From an uncultured Bacteroidota bacterium (GTDB taxonomy: Bacteria; Bacteroidota; Bacteroidia; UKL13-3), in the NCBI GenBank assembly GCA_903888395.1, contig CAISTO010000262.1, positions 1 through 24,781 on the forward strand: a stretch of 24,781 nt of DNA, read 5' to 3'. The notes beneath the pieces were generated by a model. That model had not been told where the DNA came from and did not search any database. It saw only the letters and a list, made by a program, of their open reading frames with translations. Every line of letters begins with the position of its first letter. Within the stretch, counting starts at the first letter, position 1. Positions 14,711 to 22,808 of the stretch are shown piece by piece. The translations under genes and the position numbers were made by a program.

Positions 14711-17257
14711 TTGATAAAGTATTTTTTCATTTTAAGTTTTATTTTGCTTGGTTTTGTTGGCATTGCACAGCAAAACGATGAGGTAGTTACAGTTATTCAA
14801 GGTAAAATTATTGATAAACGTAACAGAGAGCCTTTGCCTTTTGTTACCATTACATTTAAAGGCACTCGCATAGGAACTACCAGCGATTTTGAAGGAAACT
14901 TTAAGTTAAAAACCATTCAAAAAGTTGATTCAATTAAAGCCAGTTACGTAGGTTATAAAACTTATTTGAAAAGAATTAATTACGGACAAACTCAAACGTT
15001 TAACATTGAAATGAATGAGGCAAGTTCGGAGTTAAAAGCGGTAACTGTTAGAGTAGGAATTAATCCCGCGCTTAGAATAATAAATAATGCACGCAAAAAC
15101 AGAGATGTAAACAATCAAGAAAACTTAAAAGCATACCAATTCGATAGCTATAACAAAGTAGATGTGTCGTTAAATAATGTGAGCGATGAAATGAAAAACA
15201 GAACCATGTTTAAACCCATTAAAGGTTTATTCGATACTGCTTTTCAAATGAAGAACGAAGAAGGAAAATACATTTTACCTTTATTTATAAACGAAACTTT
15301 TAGTCAGTATTATTACAATAAAATTCCATCAAAAAACAAAGAAGTAATGGTAGCCAGCAGCACCACAGGAATAGGCGTTGGTGATAAAAGTTTTATTACC
15401 GATTTGATGGGAACTAGTTTGCAAAGCTTTAATTTTAATCAAAATTTTGTTCGCATTTTAGCCAAAGATTTTATATCGCCATTAAGTAATGTGTGCCACC
15501 GATATTATGTTTATACTTTGCTTGATTCAAGCACAGAAAACGGCAAGAAAAACTATAAACTAAAACTAAACTTAAAAAGTGAGCAGGACCTAGGATTTTT
15601 AGGTCACATGTGGATAGAAGAGGGAACTTGGGCCTTAACAAGAATAGATGTTGAAATATCAGAAAACGCCAATATCAACTTCATTGATAGAATAAAACTG
15701 CAACAAGAATTAAAGCAAACTACTGCAGGTCCATTTATTCCATTTAAAAACCGAATGATCATAGATGTGTCGGAATTAACAAGTAAGTCAAGTGGCATGA
15801 TTGCTAAGTTTTATAACTCAGCATCTAATATTGTGGTTAATGATCCAAAGGAAATTACTTTTTACGACAGATTAATAGAACGAGCTGAAGAGGAAACCTT
15901 AGAAAAAGATTCAAATTTTTGGATCAGCAAGCGCCCAGAAGCTTTTACCAATATTGAAAGGCGAATGTTTAATATGGTTGATTCTATAAAAAATCTTCCT
16001 GCTATTCAAACTTATATTGATGTGGTTCGTTTGGTGGTAGAAGGCTACAAGCGCATTGGGGGCTTTGATTGGGGTCCTTATGTGTTTTTATATGGTTATA
16101 ATAATGCCGAAGGTAATAGGGTCCGTTTAGGATTTAAAACCAATGCTATTTTTAGTAAGCAATGGGTGTTAAAATCTCATTTGGCTTATGGCTTTAAAGA
16201 TGAAAAAATTAAATATGGCTTATCGGCCGATTATATCAGCAATAGAAAAGATTGGACAGTTTGGAGTGCGGGATACCGTGACGATTATGATGTGTTAGGT
16301 ATTACCACCGATTTTGGTCCGGGTGCTAATTCATCTAATATATTTCAAGCCATTAGTATTTTTGCCAAGGGCATTAGAATTAATAGAACGCAAGAAATAA
16401 AGTTAGGATTTTTTAAGCAAATTAAACCAGATTGGAGTTTTAAAATGAATGCCCAATTCAATACTTTTGAACCTAGAGGTAATTTTAAGTTTGCTTATAT
16501 TAACAATGAAATTGAAGCAGATAGTATAAAAGATAATTTTAACAATGCTCAAATTACTGCAGAAGTTCGTTGGGCTTATCAAGAGTTATTAATTGCCAGG
16601 GGCAATGACAGGCTCAGACTAAAACGCTCACTTGTACCTGCTTTAACCCTCACTTATACGCATGGTTTTAAAGGAGTTTTTGGAAGTAATTTTGATTACG
16701 ATAAAATACAATTAAACATTTGGCACCATGCCAATACTGGCATATTTGGAACAGCAGATTATTGGATTACTGGAGGTAAAATTTTTGGTAAGTTACCATA
16801 TCCTTTATTAGACGTGGCAAGGGGTAATCAAATTTTTATTTACTCTGACTTTAACTACAGTTTGATGGATGTATATGAATTTGTAAGCGATCAATATATT
16901 CACTTTACCTATATTCAACATTTTGAAGGATTGTTTTTAAATAAAATTCCCGTTGTAAAAAACTGGAAATGGCGAAATTTTGCTTTTGTAAAAGCTGCAT
17001 ATGGTAGCTTAAGCAATGAAAATAAAAGCTTAATGCCTGAAGAAAAACCCATTACTGTTCCCAGCGAAAGAACTTTTAATAAAGTAAATTCCTTTAAAGA
17101 CAATATTCCTTATGTAGAAGTAGGTTACGGATTTGAAAACATTTTCAGAATTCTTTCTATCAATATGGTACATCGTTTAACTTATTTAGAACCTGTTCCT
17201 TTCTATCCTTCTCACAGGCGTTGGGGAATTAACGTGGGTTTAAAGTTCCAGTTTTAG
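14711..17257 (+). CDS. DUF5686 outer-membrane protein with CarboxypepD_reg-like domain
   Basis: An 848-residue predicted outer-membrane protein. Signal peptide 1-19 (GFVGIAQ). A carboxypeptidase-D regulatory-like beta-sandwich covers about 27-108 (GKIIDKRNREPLPFVTITF ... GTTSDFEGNFKL). The DUF5686 region starts with the typical RIINNARKNRDVNNQENLKAY (about 118-138) and continues into long amphipathic beta strands. The chain ends in GLKFQF, a C-terminal phenylalanine typical of BAM-inserted barrels. The domain layout resembles TonB-dependent transporters, but no plug domain is visible. The start is TTG at 14711, which gives the signal peptide directly; there is no ATG in frame upstream. Known: DUF5686 proteins are abundant in Bacteroidota and uncharacterised. 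Substrate unknown. Confidence 0.85.
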   Translation: MIKYFFILSFILLGFVGIAQQNDEVVTVIQGKIIDKRNREPLPFVTITFKGTRIGTTSDFEGNFKLKTIQKVDSIKASYVGYKTYLKRINYGQTQTFNIEMNEASSELKAVTVRVGINPALRIINNARKNRDVNNQENLKAYQFDSYNKVDVSLNNVSDEMKNRTMFKPIKGLFDTAFQMKNEEGKYILPLFINETFSQYYYNKIPSKNKEVMVASSTTGIGVGDKSFITDLMGTSLQSFNFNQNFVRILAKDFISPLSNVCHRYYVYTLLDSSTENGKKNYKLKLNLKSEQDLGFLGHMWIEEGTWALTRIDVEISENANINFIDRIKLQQELKQTTAGPFIPFKNRMIIDVSELTSKSSGMIAKFYNSASNIVVNDPKEITFYDRLIERAEEETLEKDSNFWISKRPEAFTNIERRMFNMVDSIKNLPAIQTYIDVVRLVVEGYKRIGGFDWGPYVFLYGYNNAEGNRVRLGFKTNAIFSKQWVLKSHLAYGFKDEKIKYGLSADYISNRKDWTVWSAGYRDDYDVLGITTDFGPGANSSNIFQAISIFAKGIRINRTQEIKLGFFKQIKPDWSFKMNAQFNTFEPRGNFKFAYINNEIEADSIKDNFNNAQITAEVRWAYQELLIARGNDRLRLKRSLVPALTLTYTHGFKGVFGSNFDYDKIQLNIWHHANTGIFGTADYWITGGKIFGKLPYPLLDVARGNQIFIYSDFNYSLMDVYEFVSDQYIHFTYIQHFEGLFLNKIPVVKNWKWRNFAFVKAAYGSLSNENKSLMPEEKPITVPSERTFNKVNSFKDNIPYVEVGYGFENIFRILSINMVHRLTYLEPVPFYPSHRRWGINVGLKFQF

Positions 17258-17302
17258 TAATATATCTAAACATCTCTACATAATAATTCCGCTGTTTATA
17301 AT

Positions 17303-17578
17303 TCTCAGCTCTCGCAAGTGTTAAACATCGCATAGCGAGTGTCACTTGTGAGACTAAATAAATAAAGTTTATAACTTTAAAAACTATATCAACCGCATTC
17401 TCTCAGCTCTCGCAAGTGTTAAACATCGCATAGCGAGTGTCACTTGTGAGGCTAAATAAATAAAGTTTATAACTTTAAAAACTATATCAACCGCATTCTC
17501 TCAGCTCCCGCAAGTTTTAAACATCGCATGGCGAGTGTCACTTGTGATGCTGAATAAATAAAGTTTATAACTTTAAAA
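17303..17578 (+). repeat. Triple 98-bp direct repeat with bulged hairpin (REP-like array)
   Basis: Units start at 17303, 17401 and 17499 (exact 98-bp period). The first two are almost identical; the third is diverged and cut short where the transposase gene ends (stop at 17581). Each unit has an outer stem CTCGCAAGTG/CACTTGTGAG, an inner stem with the core TCGC-N3-GCGA and a bulged A, and 10-15 bases further a small palindrome TAAAGTT-TAT-AACTTTA. The same sequence occurs inverted at 18147-18221 and once at 4707-4773. This array fills the 323-base gap between the DUF5686 and transposase genes (17258-17580). Bases 17258-17302 hold nothing I recognise. Confidence 0.93.
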
Positions 17579-17580
17579 AA

Positions 17581-18129
17581 CTAAATCATTATCAAATCAA
17601 GTAAACCTTTTCCACCGGCATAATCTATTGCGCTACTGTATTTCCAATGCCAAGGCTCATCTACCAAATCCATAGTCACTGGATTATTATGGATATAAGT
17701 AAGTTTTTGTTGTATAACTTCGTTGCTCCAAAGTTCAATAGGTCTGTTATCTTGTTGCCAAAACTGATAATCTTTATTGTTGTTATTGTAATTTCCTGCA
17801 TTTTTAAAAATAGCCATCATCCATTCTTTTCTCGATTCTTGTAAATTATTTGAAATGGAATCAATGATCATTTTGCTGGTAAACTTTTTCAAATCACGCA
17901 ATATATTCGACATTAAGAATCCTTCTTTAGCGCTACCAATAAAGTGCAAATGATTCGTCATTAAACACCAAGCATTCAAATTCAAACCTTTGTTTAATTG
18001 ACAAAATTGAATGCTTTCTAATAAAATATTTTTGTACATTGGTCTTGTAAAAACATCAATCCAGCCAATGGTGGCAAATGTTACAAAATACAATCCATTT
18101 TTGTTATGAAATTTATAAGCGTGGCTCAT
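17581..18129 (-). CDS. REP-associated tyrosine transposase (Y1, IS200-like)
   Basis: A 182-residue HUH/Y1 transposase-like protein. The metal-binding HUH pair is H60/H62 in MTNHLHFIG (57-65). The likely catalytic tyrosine is Y145 in TYIHNNPV (144-151), preceded by the FWQQDNRPIELWS block (123-135). Known: such stand-alone Y1 proteins (RAYTs) bind and nick single-stranded hairpin repeats (REPs) and spread them without moving as classical insertion sequences. Support here is strong: the gene is enclosed by three direct copies of one structured repeat on its 3' side and an inverted copy 18 bases before its ATG. No TnpB is present, which argues against IS605. The frame is intact with both active-site motifs, so it may be functional. 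Confidence 0.9.
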   Translation of the reverse strand: MSHAYKFHNKNGLYFVTFATIGWIDVFTRPMYKNILLESIQFCQLNKGLNLNAWCLMTNHLHFIGSAKEGFLMSNILRDLKKFTSKMIIDSISNNLQESRKEWMMAIFKNAGNYNNNNKDYQFWQQDNRPIELWSNEVIQQKLTYIHNNPVTMDLVDEPWHWKYSSAIDYAGGKGLLDLIMI

Positions 18130-18146
18130 TTTTTTGTTTATTTAAT

Positions 18147-18221
18147 AGCAAAGTTACAAACTTTGCTTACTTATTCTCACAAGTGAAGCTCGCGTTGCGA
18201 TGCTATATACTTGCGAGAGCT
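18147..18221 (-). repeat. Inverted REP-like copy beside the transposase start
   Basis: The reverse complement aligns to the 98-bp units: AGCTCTCGCAAGT, CATCGCA, GCGAG and TCACTTGTGAG are kept at the same spacing. The outer stem is CTCGCAAGT/ACTTGTGAG and the inner core TCGC-AAC-GCGA. At its transposase-proximal end there is a perfect 9-bp palindrome with 3-base loop (AGCAAAGTT-ACA-AACTTTGCT, 18147-18167). The matching unit palindrome is TAAAGTT-TAT-AACTTTA, so a C-G pair here replaces a T-A pair, which supports selection on pairing. Confidence 0.9.
18149..18182 (-). promoter_or_regulatory. Transposase promoter inside its own repeat
   Basis: On the minus strand TTG (18180-18182, in the hairpin arm) is followed after 23 bases by TAACTTTG (18149-18156), an exact TAnnTTTG box, 20 bases before the transposase ATG. 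The -7 box forms part of the small palindrome. The other copies have TAACTTTA or TAACTTAT at this place, so only the transposase-proximal copy has the box. The spacer is somewhat long. Confidence 0.5.
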
Positions 18222-18223
18222 AG

Positions 18224-18339
18224 GAGTTTGTCGAAGTAGCAATGGAAAAAGTATGAAGATAAAAAGTGGATTTTGAAAAAGTATATGGTTAAGATGTACG
18301 CCTAAAAAAAACTCACACTCGCAAGATGTGAGCGAGTGC
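18224..18339 (+). repeat. Second repeat family, copy 1 (116 bp)
   Basis: It begins GAGTTTGTCGAAGTAGCAAT and ends in a hairpin, CACTCGC ... GCGAGTG (18315-18338). A direct copy with a few substitutions and small indels lies at 22919-23035. It starts two bases after the inverted REP-like copy and forms most of the 330-base gap before the large surface-protein gene. The hairpin end can also pair as CTCAC/GTGAG, interleaved with the ACTCG/CGAGT stem. Confidence 0.85.
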
Positions 18340-18358
18340 ACGGTTATATATTTTACTC

Positions 18359-18401
18359 AAGGTGAAGAGCAATTGCAGTAGCTCTAATCACCTTATTTTT
18401 T
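18359..18401 (+). terminator. Intrinsic terminator without an obvious gene
   Basis: AAGGTGA-AGAGC (18359-18370), a 10-base loop, GCTCT (18381-18385), two unpaired A, TCACCTT (18388-18394), then ATTTTTTAG. This is a 12-bp stem followed by a T-run in the plus direction. No plus-strand gene lies between 17257 and this point, so it either ends an unseen small RNA or insulates the large gene whose promoter follows at 18412. Confidence 0.6.
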
Positions 18402-18411
18402 AGTTAAGTAA

Positions 18412-18442
18412 TTGAATAATCATTCATTTTTTTATTTCTTTG
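18412..18442 (+). promoter_or_regulatory. Probable promoter of the large T9SS protein gene
   Basis: TTG (18412-18414), a 20-base spacer and TTTCTTTG (18435-18442), 7 of 8 to TAnnTTTG, place the transcript start near 18449, about 11 bases before the ATG at 18460. It lies just downstream of the orphan terminator. Confidence 0.45.
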
Positions 18443-18459
18443 CTTTTTTAATAAGAAGC

Positions 18460-21400
18460 ATGAAAAAAATATTTTATATCTTCATTTCTATTTTTACTTT
18501 AATAACAGGTTTATTTGCACAACCACAAATTTACTCATTTTCTCCAACTTCTGGTTCTATTGGAACATTGGTTACCATAAATGGAAATAACTTAAGCAAT
18601 ATAGATACAGTAAAAATTGGTGGAGCGGCCGCTATAAAAATATCTAAAACGAATTCAACTTTAGTTGCAATGGTTATGCCGGGGGCAAATACTGGAGCTA
18701 TATATATAGCCAATAGTACTTTCGGAAATGCTACAAGTAGTAGCAATTTTACTAAAGTTAACAGCATTGCACCAAATACCCAACAAGGAAATAAATTAGT
18801 AGGAACTGGTGGTGTTGGTAACTCTCTTTGGCAAGGAAGCTCAGTTAGTATAAGTGCTGATGGAAATACTGCCATAGTGGGTGCTTCTAAAGATAGCAGT
18901 AACAGAGGTGCTTCTTGGATATATATAAGAACTGGTAATACTTGGACACAACAAGGAAATAAATTAGTGGGTACTGGTTATATTGGTAATTCTAAACAAG
19001 GCGAATCAGTTGGTTTAAGTGCAGATGGAAATACAGCAATTGTTTGTGGTTCTGGAGATAATAATAGTATAGGCGCTTCGTGGATATTTACTCGAACTGG
19101 AACTACATGGACACAACAAGGAAATAAATTAGTAGGAACAAGTTACGTTGGTGGTTCTATTTATCAAGGGAGCTCTGTTAGTTTAAGTGCAGATGGCAAT
19201 ACAGCAATTGTTGGTGGTTCTGGAGATAGTAACGGAAGAGGCGCTTCATGGATATTTACTCGAACTGGAACTACTTGGACACAACAAGGAAATAAATTAG
19301 TTGGAACAGGAAGTGTGGGTCAATCTCGTCAAGGTAATTCTGTGTGTTTAAGCGCAGATGGAAATACTGCCATTGTTGGTGGTTTTATAGATAGTAGCGG
19401 AAGAGGTGCTTCCTGGATATTTACAAGAATAGGAAATTCGTGGACACAACAAGGAAATAAATTAGTGGGAACAGGTTTTGTTGGAAATTCCAATCAAGGA
19501 CGTTCTGTTAGTTTAAGTGCAAATGGAAACACAGCTATTGTTGGTGGTTCCTCAGATTTAAGTTCAGTAGGTGCTTCTTGGGTATTTATTAGAATTGGAA
19601 ATATATGGACACAACAAGGAAATAAATTAGTAGGAACAGGTTATGTTGGTTCTTATATTTATCAAGGAACTTCTGTTAGTTTAAGTGCAGATGGTAACAC
19701 AGCTATTGTTGGAGGTTCTTCAGATTTAAGTTCAATAGGTGCTTCTTGGGTATTTATTAGAACAGGTACTACTTGGGCCCAACAAGGAAACAAATTAGTG
19801 GGATCTGCTTATGTTGGAGGTTCTTTTCAAGGTTCTTCAGTAAGTTTAAGTTCAGATGGTAATACTGCCATTGTTGGTGGTTATCAAGATAATGGTAATA
19901 TAGGAGCAGCATGGGTTTTTAATGGAATTTCAGGTATTACCGCAACAAGTAATATGATTGGTTTTAACTCTTGTTCGGGAATTGTTTCAAGCATTCAGAG
20001 TTTTATGGTTTCAGGAATTTTAAATAATACTGATAGTTTATTAATTACTGCACCTGCCGGATTTGAAATTTATAATTCTAGTGTAAGTGGCTTTACAAAT
20101 AGCATAAAATTAAAGCCCATTTCTGGTATTATAAATAGTACTGCTATATATGTAAGGCTAACGTCATTAGCTGTTGGCTCTCCAAACGGAAATATAGTTT
20201 GTTCCGCACCAAATGCCATTTCTCAAAATATAAGTGTAAGTGGAATAGTCAGACCCAAGCCATTCATAGGTTTTAGAGTTAATAATCAAATTCAATGTTT
20301 AAATAGAAATAGTTTTATATTTACAGATACCTCAACTATTTCTTCAGGCACATTTACAAGAAAATGGAATTTTGGAAATGGAATCAGCGATACTTCTTTG
20401 CTAGCAAATCCAACTAAAATATATTCAACTGCAAATACTTTTTCTATTAAATTACTTGCAACCAGTAGTTATGGTTGTAAAGATTCAATTACAAAAACAA
20501 TTACTGTAAATCCAAGTCCAGTTGCGAGCTGTACAATTAATAATTGGCAGCAATGTTTAAGTAATAATAACATTATTTGTACTGAAACTTCCACCATATC
20601 AAGTGGAAGTATTACTAAAAGAATATGGCAAGTATACAATGCTTCAAATGGAAATACTGTAGATACTTCAACCAATTCAATTTATAATAAAGTTTTTACA
20701 AGTCCAGGTAATTATTCTATTTTGTTAATTAGTGAAAGCAATAATGGTTGTAGAGATACCACTCAAAAAGATTTTGGAATTTATCAATTAGACGCTACTA
20801 CATCATTTACCAAAAATACAATTTGTAGTGCAAATGGTACTGGAACTGCAAGCATACTGGTAACAAATGGAACATCACCTTATACTTATTTATGGGGGTC
20901 AAATGCTAATAGTCAAACCACGCAAACAGCTACTGGTTTAAAGGAAGATACTTATCAAGTTATAGCTACTGATTCCAACAACTGTAGTATTGCCAAAAGT
21001 ATTAAGGTGTTAAATATTCCAAATGTAAATACGCAAGTACCCATCACTAATATAGCCATGCTTGACCAAAGCAGTGCTGCAAATTTTATCCAATATTATA
21101 ATTATGATTTGCCACTAAGTATTAATTCAAATTCAAATAATCCTAAAAATTATGCCGATGCAGGTAAATATTTTAGGTTCAAAATACAAAGTAAAAATAG
21201 CAAATTAAATGGACAGTCTATTGTAAATGGATTTTGTAAAGTAAGGAGTAATAGCCCATATGTAACAATTACGGATAGCATCGCAGCATTAAACAATATA
21301 GCCTATAATGGTAAAGTTTGGTCAGCGGATGAGTTTGAGGTATATATAAATCCTACTACCCCAAAAGGAAGTAATTTATATTTAGATTTTGTTGTGGAAG

Positions 21401-22722
21401 AAAGTGCAACTAATTTTAGCACAGGTTGTTTGTCAATTCCAATAGCCCCTTTAAACTATTCAACAAATACTGCTTTAACCATAGACGATGATAATAACCC
21501 AGATAGCAAGGGAAACAATAATGATACATGTGAATTAGGCGAAACCATTGAGTTTTATCCTTGGTTAAATAATGTATCCGATAAAAAAGCACAATATGTA
21601 AAAGGTACATTATTAAACAATAACAATTTTGCTGGGGTAAATATTTGGAACAATATAAAAGGAGTAAATGATACGGTAATGAATAATACATGGTGGAATT
21701 TAGCTTTCGGAAAACCCACTTCAATAGATACTGGTTCAATTGAATCAAAACCAGCTATGGACTTTGTGTTTGACTATAGTTATGGAGCTCCAAGAAACAA
21801 TTTTGACTTAAACCTGGCTGTTGCCGCTGGTTTTAATTTATTGTCTGATACTACCCTTTCTTTGGTTCAATGGTCATTACCTTATAATTTTAAATCAGAG
21901 TTTGGGGCTGCTGATGTTTTGCAAGTTAATCCGCAAACAATTAATAATACTTCACTAGGTGGTATAAACAAAGTGGCTGTATCTAGTAATAGAAGTTGGG
22001 TAGTCACTTCAAATCAATCCTGGGTTACACTTAATAAAAATACAGGAATAGGAAATGATAGTATAAATATAATGGTAGCAGCTAATACAGGACTTTCTCG
22101 CACTGCTTTAATAACCTTTATAGCAGGTTTAATTACTAAAACACTTACTATTAATCAGGATAGCTTTACAACTGCCGACATATTATCATTGGATAAAGAC
22201 TCAATCAATACCTCATTTGGTGCAAGTTTAAATACGGTGCAAGTAAGTAGTAATAGAAGTTGGACAGTTAGCAGTAACCAAAGTTGGTGCGGAGTAAGTA
22301 CTGTTACTGGAAGCGGTAATGGCAGCTTTAACGTAATAAATTCAATTAACAATACTGGACTTTTCAGGAATGCATTTGTAACTGTTACAGCAGGTAGCAT
22401 CACTAAAAATGTATATGTAGGTCAAAGTGCTTCTGTAGGATTTAATAATACTATAATTAATAATAAACAAATTTCTCTTTACCCAAATCCTAACAATGGT
22501 AATTTTACTATTCAACTAAAAAACACAGCTGATAAAAACGGTACAATTATCATAGTAGATATGTTAGGACGAATTGTTTATGAAACGCTATATAAATTGA
22601 ATAACAATGAGGATATTATATCTATTTCTCAATTACATTTACAAGCAGGAACATATAACATAATTATTGGCAATAAAGACGGAGTTGCATCAAGGAAATC
22701 ATTTATGGTAATTGGGGAGTAA
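18460..22722 (+). CDS. Large T9SS surface protein: TIG, FG-GAP propeller, PKD, SprB-like, BACON
   Basis: A 1420-residue protein starting at the ATG at 18460, which opens a clean signal peptide (1-21, GLFAQ). An in-frame TTG at 18412 only adds 16 residues before it. Order: IPT/TIG fold (about 22-100); seven FG-GAP-like units of 55-56 residues (108-490; SVSLSADGNTAIVGG ... GASWIFTRTG ... WTQQGNKLVG), enough for one seven-bladed propeller; an Ig-like domain (491-602, LLITAPAGFEIYN); two PKD-like domains (603-774); one SprB-like repeat (775-852); about 300 residues without recognised family (853-1152); two BACON domains (1153-1327, SNRSWTVSSNQSW); and a T9SS type-A sorting domain (1334-1420, YPNPNNGNFTIQL). 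A secreted, surface-attached adhesin or glycan-binding protein is likely; no catalytic residues are apparent. Confidence 0.9.
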   Translation: MKKIFYIFISIFTLITGLFAQPQIYSFSPTSGSIGTLVTINGNNLSNIDTVKIGGAAAIKISKTNSTLVAMVMPGANTGAIYIANSTFGNATSSSNFTKVNSIAPNTQQGNKLVGTGGVGNSLWQGSSVSISADGNTAIVGASKDSSNRGASWIYIRTGNTWTQQGNKLVGTGYIGNSKQGESVGLSADGNTAIVCGSGDNNSIGASWIFTRTGTTWTQQGNKLVGTSYVGGSIYQGSSVSLSADGNTAIVGGSGDSNGRGASWIFTRTGTTWTQQGNKLVGTGSVGQSRQGNSVCLSADGNTAIVGGFIDSSGRGASWIFTRIGNSWTQQGNKLVGTGFVGNSNQGRSVSLSANGNTAIVGGSSDLSSVGASWVFIRIGNIWTQQGNKLVGTGYVGSYIYQGTSVSLSADGNTAIVGGSSDLSSIGASWVFIRTGTTWAQQGNKLVGSAYVGGSFQGSSVSLSSDGNTAIVGGYQDNGNIGAAWVFNGISGITATSNMIGFNSCSGIVSSIQSFMVSGILNNTDSLLITAPAGFEIYNSSVSGFTNSIKLKPISGIINSTAIYVRLTSLAVGSPNGNIVCSAPNAISQNISVSGIVRPKPFIGFRVNNQIQCLNRNSFIFTDTSTISSGTFTRKWNFGNGISDTSLLANPTKIYSTANTFSIKLLATSSYGCKDSITKTITVNPSPVASCTINNWQQCLSNNNIICTETSTISSGSITKRIWQVYNASNGNTVDTSTNSIYNKVFTSPGNYSILLISESNNGCRDTTQKDFGIYQLDATTSFTKNTICSANGTGTASILVTNGTSPYTYLWGSNANSQTTQTATGLKEDTYQVIATDSNNCSIAKSIKVLNIPNVNTQVPITNIAMLDQSSAANFIQYYNYDLPLSINSNSNNPKNYADAGKYFRFKIQSKNSKLNGQSIVNGFCKVRSNSPYVTITDSIAALNNIAYNGKVWSADEFEVYINPTTPKGSNLYLDFVVEESATNFSTGCLSIPIAPLNYSTNTALTIDDDNNPDSKGNNNDTCELGETIEFYPWLNNVSDKKAQYVKGTLLNNNNFAGVNIWNNIKGVNDTVMNNTWWNLAFGKPTSIDTGSIESKPAMDFVFDYSYGAPRNNFDLNLAVAAGFNLLSDTTLSLVQWSLPYNFKSEFGAADVLQVNPQTINNTSLGGINKVAVSSNRSWVVTSNQSWVTLNKNTGIGNDSINIMVAANTGLSRTALITFIAGLITKTLTINQDSFTTADILSLDKDSINTSFGASLNTVQVSSNRSWTVSSNQSWCGVSTVTGSGNGSFNVINSINNTGLFRNAFVTVTAGSITKNVYVGQSASVGFNNTIINNKQISLYPNPNNGNFTIQLKNTADKNGTIIIVDMLGRIVYETLYKLNNNEDIISISQLHLQAGTYNIIIGNKDGVASRKSFMVIGE
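18781..19925 (+). repeat. Seven in-frame 165/168-bp repeats in the surface-protein gene
   Basis: The string CAACAAGGAA opens units at 18781, 18949, 19114, 19282, 19447, 19612 and 19780, with spacings 168, 165, 168, 165, 165, 168. Similarity is high at the DNA level. Units five and six share long stretches (around 19555-19580 and 19721-19750), pointing to recent duplication. All spacings are multiples of three, so gain or loss of units keeps the frame. Confidence 0.92.
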
Positions 22723-22808
22723 AACTTCCTTTAATATAAAAAACATGCTAGCAAGAGCAAATGCTTTGTAAAAACATGCTTTATACTTTTAAATAATGTC
22801 CGTATTAT

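Noticed and set aside
17303..17578. Possible CRISPR array
   Set aside because: The whole 98-bp unit repeats with no unique spacers, there are only three copies, and no cas gene is present.
17581..18129. IS200/IS605 insertion sequence
   Set aside because: There is no TnpB and no IS200 end pair; the direct array plus inverted copy of one long repeat fits a RAYT better.
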